A stretch of 64,000 nt of DNA from contig CAJQUW010008596.1 in the NCBI GenBank assembly GCA_907163375.1, positions 1 to 64,000 of the forward strand, written 5' to 3'. Made by a program: the position numbers and the translations under genes. The DNA comes from Prostheceraeus crozeri. Its lineage: Eukaryota; Platyhelminthes; Polycladida; Euryleptidae. Numbering within the stretch: the stretch's first letter is position 1; each line of letters starts with the position of its first letter. The notes beneath the pieces are model-generated. The model was not told the origin of the DNA, did not search any database, and saw only the letters and a list, made by a program, of their open reading frames with translations. Shown piece by piece: positions 58,000-64,000 of this stretch.

Positions 58000-58862
58000 A
58001 GATTATACAAATTGGTACAAGAAAAAGAAAAAAATAGCATTCAAGTAATCATTGTTTTCATCACAATAATGAAAGGAAAGGTTATGTAACACTGTAACCC
58101 ACGGGAAAAATGAATCAGCACGACGAGCAGTTTTGCAAAATAGGACTCGAAACTTCCTAGTGAAAGTTAGTCTTTCAGGCACCAGATGATGCAGCGGATG
58201 TTCAGTAGATGATTCTGCTCGATGCAGCAGCCGAAAACCGACGTGTTCAAATTTCACATTTAAAGGAGGAAAGGCATCGCAGGTACAATCAGATTCACAG
58301 ATCAGCCGATGTGCTCTTTTCTGGAAACGCTATAGCTTACTTAGTAAGACCGCGCTGGCAACTGCCCATAAATCGGTGACGCATGCAAAAATATTGCTGT
58401 TATGATTGAGTGATATACCAATTTTAATTCTCTAGGCTGAAGTGTCTGCTTCAAGCAGCGAACAACATGAAGTCTTTGTGAAGCTAACCTTAAGACACAC
58501 GAAATTAGATCATTCCATTTCAGTTGGTCATTTATGGTTACACCAAGGATCCTAGCTGAGTGATCAAGCATGAATCCGGTATTTGCGTTCTCAACAACAT
58601 TATTTGATTTAACAGCTGCTTGCACTTTCGCTCGTTCAGCTGTAGACCATGACTTTCGAACATAGATTTGATAAAGTTCATAGTCACAGTTGATCACTAT
58701 ATATCTTGCGGTCAAAAATAAAAGTACTTTCAATTGATGTTCAATACTTCGAAGACAAAATGAGGGAATGCTGTTAATAGAAGGATGCCATGCGCATTTA
58801 TTGATCCAGTAATCATTTAAAGTTTTGTTCATATTTTGCTTAATCTGCCAATTGACAAGCAA
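58000..58862 (-). mobile_element. LINE ORF2 C-terminal fragment
   Basis: The reverse strand gives an RT thumb region: LDHSARILGVTINDQLKWND, then RLHVVRCLKQTLQPRELKLV and HASPIYGQLP. Further on, at 58,257-58,003, it gives HPLHHLVPERLTFTRKFRV then TARRADSFFPWVTVLHNL, the usual C-terminal ending of a LINE ORF2. Upstream, GLQLNERKCKQLL in another frame is the expected pre-thumb block. At least two frame changes are present. 5-prime truncated, CR1/L2-like group. Confidence 0.75.
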
Positions 58863-59618
58863 TTATTCATTGTTCGCTTTCATTTAGCATGTTTATGCCA
58901 AAAAATTCCATGTCGATTTGAACACAGGTATATCATGTTCTCACATTGTCAGCATTTGACCTGCTCTTGAACTCAGATGAGGGACCCATCGGTTGAAACA
59001 CTTGTACCCTAGCATGTCTTTGTTCTCAGAATACTTGCTGAATTCGTGCAATTGATTAATTAGAGAAAAATTAAAACAGTGGGAAAAATAATGCGACATA
59101 CACAGTGAAATGAGCAAATTGTTCATCTGCTAGGGATGATGAAGTTAATTCTTTCCCGTGCTGAAATGTGGGATTACGTGACGTCCTCCATTCAGCTTCT
59201 TAATGGCTTTTACGTTATACTCGTAATTTGGTATTGAATATCATTAGGAAAACACAAACACATGTACATTGAATAATGACGTTTTGTGACATCATTCTTA
59301 AATCTGTGCAATATCGAGCTTTCGGCTGTTGTGAACAATTGTGGATCCCTTCAAAAATAAAAGTTCATGTTCATTTTAGGCTTCGAGTCAAATTTGTCAC
59401 AAGGTTGTTTTTGAAGTCATGGCAGCATGATTCTAGAAGGGGTCTTTTCTTGAGAAGTTGAAGTTTTCTACAATTCCATTATTTGTCGTTTCAAGAGCAT
59501 GATTTTACTTTGCTAGTGAATGGTTTGCTGTTTTATATTGGGTTTGTTGTATTAGTGCATGAACCCTTGTTTTGCTGAATTGTTTTTTCAGTAGTAACGG
59601 TCGCTCAATCTTCATTTG

Positions 59619-59870
59619 TTAATTCTGTTGACGCTGAAGTTCACAAGCATATTTTCCGATTTTAATAAGTTTATAACAGAGATAATGAATGAGAAGCATT
59701 TGCAAAAAGCGGGTGAAAATCATCTTATTACAGGAAATGCGGCAGGTTGAGTAAAAGGTAGCATATATAAACGCCGAGACACATTTCATTGTTGACATGA
59801 TCAGCTGAAAATTCTTTTTCCACTTGAAATCGAATGAATCAGCTACACCAAGTACTTTTAGTGAGCACAC
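59619..59870 (-). mobile_element. Possible LINE thumb fragment
   Basis: The reverse strand reads LKVLGVADSFDFKWKKNFQL, which fits the LGV.FS.DFKW...H post-RT motif of LINEs, followed by a degraded helix-rich segment. It is a second, different copy from the fragment at 58.0-58.9 kb, since both contain the same motif. Short and decayed. Confidence 0.45.
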
Positions 59871-60040
59871 ATAATGAAATGGACTGATGTCAAGAGCAAT
59901 GTGCTCGATAAATGTACTGTGCATGTAGTTGCATATTTCTGCCAGATTATCGTGTGAGTTCTTTGATATCGCGTATCACCTGAAAGGCCCTCGAGAACCA
60001 AACGTGCACCCCACAATAGAATCGACTGATGTCAAGAGCA
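59871..60040. repeat. Direct repeat of about 35 bp, 135 bp apart
   Basis: GACTGATGTCAAGAGCAATG occurs at about 59,882 and 60,026 with similar flanks (ATAATGAAATG / ACAATAGAATC before it, TGCTCG / TGCACG after). It could be a local duplication or the flanks of a lost insertion. Confidence 0.6.
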
Positions 60041-60210
60041 ATGTGCACGTGCGTCCTGTCCACCATAGGATCGCCGTTGAACATATTAGAGAGCCAACTA
60101 TCTAAGGTAACTTTGTTTGTTTTGTTAGAAAGCTCACAAGCTCTGAGATCCATTACTACGTGCGAATGGGAATGAAATGAACATTCTCCACAAATATTCA
60201 AACATTTCAT

Positions 60211-61400
60211 GCTAATATGTACTGTACATTATAATTATTAATGGCCGAGGGGGTAATCATATTCCCAATGAAACGGGCCTGGGCAGCGCTGGAAAATTAA
60301 GGGCCATTTACAGGTTGCTGCAAATAGTCATAAGTGATATCTAACTAGCTGTCATCAATATGTTCATGATAAATATGAAGACAATGTGCCACATTAACAA
60401 CCCACGTTGTTACTGTCCACACGCCTACTGCTGGAAGATTTTGCACATACTAGCATCTCACAAAAGTCGAAGCGCCTATAATCCAAAGTACAGATATTTT
60501 CGACGCACATTATTCGGTACGCCGTAGCTTAATGTAAAAAATACATCAAAGAAAATATTTTCGTACATTATTGAGAAAAGCATATGATATGAAATGTGCT
60601 CAAATGGCGGTCATAATAAAATAGAAATATGCGTGTAGTTGTTAGAATAAATAATCTGTGCAACAATGACAATTGAAAGGTAGATACAATAGTTGAAAAA
60701 GTCAGTCAGTCATACTTACATGCATATCAGACGACGATATCATCAGATGGAAAAATATGGATAGGTCCTAAGTCGTCATTAATCGCAACCTGGACAAATT
60801 AAAATTACGATCAACTGCAACTAATATTTCTAGATTTGAGAACATCCGTTTATCATTGGTTCAATAAACAGTTCTCATCGGGGTGTCGCCTCGAAAGCAG
60901 ACTCTTAGCGGGCCTAGTAGCCCAAGGCCGGGCCTGTCCTTGATGATGTTTGTGAACAGAAACGGGGCCTGGAACATTATTTTTCATAAATTACAAGGAT
61001 ACGCAATAGTTTCTTACATGTAAAGAAGTAAGTAAGGCGTTTATTCAAAAGAGATTGGAAGTTAGTTTTAATACGAAGAATTATTTTGATGCAAATCATG
61101 TGAATTTTAAGCTCATGTGATGTGTTCACATGTGCATGAATCATGCGAGTCACCCAACCGTCGTCATGATCAATTGTTGAGCTAACCAGAGCCAATGAGA
61201 CGAGATGATCAACTTCATTGGCGATGGCAGCGTCGAAAGTCTTGTTCATTGATCCTATTTGACTTTAATTTCTAGCTAGATATGTTTATCTGTAGGTCAC
61301 ATAATCAAACTATATACGGCTACCAGTAATTTTCCAAGTTTGTGGTAAGCATCTAACTCAAGTAAATCAAGTTTTTCACAAGTAACCTGGCAATTGACAA
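60211..61400. other. No recognisable gene
   Basis: AT-rich, with two GC-richer spots at about 60,240-60,310 and 60,880-60,970. The reverse frame at 60,977-61,249 has no known domain. Confidence 0.4.
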
Positions 61401-61404
61401 ATGT

Positions 61405-61655
61405 ATCAAATCTCAACAGCTGCAACGACTACGAGACATGTTTCAGCTTGTTGGGCCCAATCAGTCGTGGGTAGGTTCGAACCAGCGAAGTTGGAGTTAG
61501 CTTTCAACAGACGGTCCGGTGGCCTTGTGGATAGAAGGTATGCCTGCATGTCCTCTAACTCCAACGTCGCTTGCTCGAGCCCACCCACGACTGATGCGGC
61601 CAAACAGGCCGAAACATGTCTCGTGGTGGCTACATCTGTTGAGATTTGATCAGAT
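61405..61655. repeat. tRNA-type SINE with head-to-head inverted partner
   Basis: On the plus strand, an A-box-like GTGGCCTTGTGGATAG (61,519-61,534) and a B-box-like TTGCTCGAGCCC (61,571-61,582) have tRNA-like spacing. They are followed by ACGACTGATGCGGCC and CCGAAACATGTCTCG. On the minus strand, the sequence from about 61,505 back to 61,417 repeats the second half, with its own B box GGTTCGAACC and ACATGTCTCGTAG. The two halves form an imperfect inverted repeat of about 90-bp arms around the A box. It could be two insertions or an inversion at integration. Confidence 0.6.
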
Positions 61656-62379
61656 AAACCAGTTTTTCATTTTCAGATATCAGATATTCATAGTAAATCA
61701 ACAATGGAGATGCAACTGTCTGGTAGGTGTCTATCTTACTTATCGCAAAAGTATATTTGTATTTAACCACAATTTTTAACAGATCAATCAAAGTGGAGCT
61801 ATCTCAAGATCATTATACACTGGATGAAGAAAGGTTATATATTAAAGCGGTGTAGCAGTTCTGTTTTCAGTCTCTTCTTGAAAGCAACAGGCTTTGCAAG
61901 GACGAGATAGAGAGTTTCTTGAAGCAGTTTTGCCTCTTCAATTTTGCATAGAAATAGAAGGAAAGATGTTTCATGGTCAGTTATTTATTCAAGATGCGAT
62001 TCGTCTGCTCTCAATCAGGTGATACAGCAGAGTGATCTAAAACGTAAGTACACAAACGATTACAGTTAACTTACAGTTAACACAGAGATGACATTAAGGC
62101 ACAATAATCAATCAGTAAAGAGTCACAACAAAGGCAGTCAGAGAGGAGAAAGAGAAATGAATAGAGCCGCGATATGTACACATTATTACAACGTAACGGA
62201 AAAGAAAAATACTATACTGAAAACACTTCAGAAAGGAATAATGCCAAAATTGTACAAAAATGTTTCGTTTCAGCACTTTGTGGAGCTTTATTTGAACACG
62301 GTGGATTCTTGACATCATTCTAAAGCCATTGCACAAAGGCAAATTAAGACAACGTCCTCAATTTATACGTCCGACGTCA
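61656..62379. other. No recognisable gene
   Basis: AT-rich. The short frames at 62,088-62,342 on both strands mirror each other and carry no domain. Confidence 0.4.
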
Positions 62380-62880
62380 ACTCAGATGACTTCTGTCGCA
62401 CTACCATACCACTAGATTGGCCCTCCTGACATTTACCACGAATTGTATTCCCAACCGATCGCCAAAGGATCCGACTTCGATGCTTGCCCACTCCTCAATT
62501 ATGTATGTACAAATTCTCGTGTAGTTGCGGAAGCAGCTATGTGGGTATCACTGGACGTCGTTTGAGTTATAGGTTGGCTGAGCATGTTCCATAATGGCGT
62601 CAGAATGATGCTAAGAAACCACCGCGTTCAAATAGCGCTCCACAAAGTGCTGTGTAAGGAGACATTTACAAGCGTGCAATAACACCGCAGCAAATGCAAG
62701 GACTTCTTTCCGTGTTTCACCGCCATCAAAAATTGACGCACCTTCGAATCCTGGAGGCTTTGGCCATTAAAGCTGAGTCAACAGATCTGTGTGTACAGAA
62801 GGATTTCGTTTCATCTCTTTTGCTGCCATGGTATTTTTTGTCTATTTTTTCTCCTTTTTTTCTGTTTCCCCTTTTAGATT
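62380..62880 (+). mobile_element. Penelope-like GIY-YIG tail, remnant 2
   Basis: One frame reads CSCGSSYVGITGRRLSYRLA then EHVP, the start of a GIY-YIG endonuclease domain with its YVG strand and conserved Arg. Later (62,735-62,830) LRILEALAIKAESTDLCVQK matches the C-terminal LLEAL.IK..KP.LC.QK block used in Penelope-like elements. Upstream, IGPPDIYHELYSQPIAK-like coding appears in yet another frame. Several frame changes; decayed. TA microsatellites begin right after it. Confidence 0.6.
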
Positions 62881-63135
62881 AGATATATATATATATGTAT
62901 ATAATATATATATATATATAAACTCTGAGTACCGAGTTCTGGGTTTTTCCTCCTAACTTTGGGTATACGTTGCTCCTTTCACAGTTGAGCACTTTGACGG
63001 AAATTGATTCAATTCCTCGAAATTATATATATATATATACGGTTTTTTATAAGCAATATACAGTTGCGTAGAGTGCTGAATGGGTGTCAGAGCTTTGATA
63101 AAAACAATAAAATAGTGCGAAACAATATATTTTTG

Positions 63136-63203
<68 letters not shown>
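62881..63203. repeat. TA dinucleotide microsatellites
   Basis: Runs of (TA)n at about 62,883-62,921, 63,025-63,040 and a long uninterrupted one at 63,139-63,203. They produce spurious Tyr-Ile frames. Confidence 0.9.
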
Positions 63204-63209
<6 letters not shown>

Positions 63210-63544
63210 CATAATATATTTTCAGGTCCGAAACGTTGTCCAAAAATCAATATTATATTATAAAATGGTATTATAACATCGCCTTCAAAGTATTAGATCA
63301 CAATTATATAGAATGCAAAAGATACCAAGAAAACTGTAACAAAAAGTTTGGCGCGATCAATGTTATAGTAGGAGTGCTATATGACCTGCTGTTTGTACCA
63401 TTTATTCTCTTACTAAACAGACTCCTACCTCTTGGAACACAGGCTTTTTGCCGTGTAATTGCAATATATGTACATACAGTCTCTCATGTAATTATGTTGT
63501 AAATATTTTTAACACTCCTTTTCCCATTGTGCATAAGATCTAAT
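63204..63544. other. No recognised gene; leader of GIY-YIG remnant 3
   Basis: A frame at 63,236-63,502 contains a hydrophobic stretch (VIVGVLYDLLFVPFILLLNR) but no known domain and is probably chance. Confidence 0.3.
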
Positions 63545-63985
63545 GTACAGATTTTAACATCATCTAGGTGATAATTTGTAATAATTGTAGAGTAACCTAT
63601 GTTGGACAAACCTCTAGATGTTTGCGTTAAACGTATTTCTGAACACATAGCGAATATCAGGGCATGTCATGATGCGTCTGTTGCAAAACATTTTAATTCT
63701 ATTTGTAATCTATCTCATTTTTCTTACTTTGGTGTTGAACATTGTCCGAACACTGAGAAAAGGTTACTGAAAGAGAACAGGTGGATTAAACGGATGTGTG
63801 CTCTTACCCCAAATGGCTTGAATCAAGAAATGAATAAATGTAATAAGTTGCGTTTCACTGTGCCACACAGCAATTGCAGTAAGCGTGTTTTGCGCTATTG
63901 TCAGAAAGAATTGTCTTATGTACAGGTCACTGGTGTTTTTACAAACCAATCGAATTTGCGCACTTTGTTGAGAACTGATGTCTGA
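63545..63985 (+). mobile_element. Penelope-like GIY-YIG tail, remnant 3
   Basis: A domain starts near 63,575 with CRVTYVGQTSRCLR. After one frame change at about 63,632 it continues RISEHIANIRACHDASVAKH, FSYFGVEHC and KRLLKENRWIKRMCALTPNG then LNQEM. These are the YVG catalytic strand, the catalytic Arg region, the E...W helix and the closing PxGLNxE motif of the GIY-YIG nuclease fused to some Penelope-like reverse transcriptases. The RT itself is not in the window. The frame ends at a stop near 63,983, close to the window edge. It is the best preserved of the three. Confidence 0.7.
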
Positions 63986-64000
63986 CTTTACAACTTTTTG

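Noticed and set aside
61519-61582. Functional tRNA gene
   Set aside because: The A and B boxes are present but there is no pairing acceptor stem, and the unit is embedded in a SINE-like repeat.
63004-63276. ORF of alternating Tyr and Ile
   Set aside because: It is the translation of a (TA)n microsatellite.

Overview
The window reads as invertebrate animal DNA, AT-rich and almost wholly made of mobile-element remains. I find no intact host gene, no tRNA or rRNA gene, and nothing bacterial. The mix of Polinton fossils, several non-LTR retrotransposon lineages, Penelope-like GIY-YIG tails, Tc1/mariner and hAT-like elements and a tRNA-type SINE fits a marine invertebrate. I cannot name the phylum from sequence alone.

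Region 1 (1-15,812) is very AT-rich and holds two closely related partial copies (A: left edge to about 4,862; B: about 8,801-15,812) of a Polinton/adintovirus-like element, plus a small third piece (about 8,540-8,800). Recognisable parts are a fibre-like coiled-coil protein, two small minor-virion-like proteins, a double jelly-roll major capsid protein, a PLA2-like domain, a Polinton integrase and an adenain-like protease. Two reverse-strand genes of unknown role lie at the left. The copies look young, since they differ at only scattered bases, and both are broken. Between A and the third piece lie a fragment of an R2-like (YLDDG) retroelement, a 16-bp inverted repeat and an ACGT-bearing tandem array. 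Intergenic spaces carry sets of tiny perfect hairpins that differ between the two copies.

Region 2 (15,812-20,785) holds a 144-bp tandem repeat, an unassigned reverse-strand ORF, compound AT-rich repeats, a decayed IAP-type RING gene and a broken CR1/Jockey-like LINE. Region 3 (20,786-29,790) is mostly featureless. A C-terminal scrap of the R2-like family follows at 29,795-30,030.

Region 4 (30,893-38,289) is a second, unrelated, older and more GC-rich Polinton. Its boundaries are clear: terminal inverted repeats of about 49 bp and a 6-bp target duplication TTTGAT. It is heavily broken, and it carries pieces of protein-primed DNA polymerase B, a dUTPase-like gene, penton-like minor capsid sequence and a TBP-like gene. 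A non-autonomous hAT-like element (34,249-35,085) is nested inside it; a sibling of that element lies at 48,328-49,108.

Region 5 (38,296-64,000) holds a dead Tc1 transposon, three Penelope-like GIY-YIG tails, a LINE whose ORF2 is nearly whole (45,319-48,165), several LINE 3-prime scraps, a Tc1/IS630-type helix-turn-helix scrap beside a 50-bp-arm palindrome, and a head-to-head SINE inverted repeat. The genes do not work together as host functions. The window is best read as a layered graveyard of elements inserted into one another.
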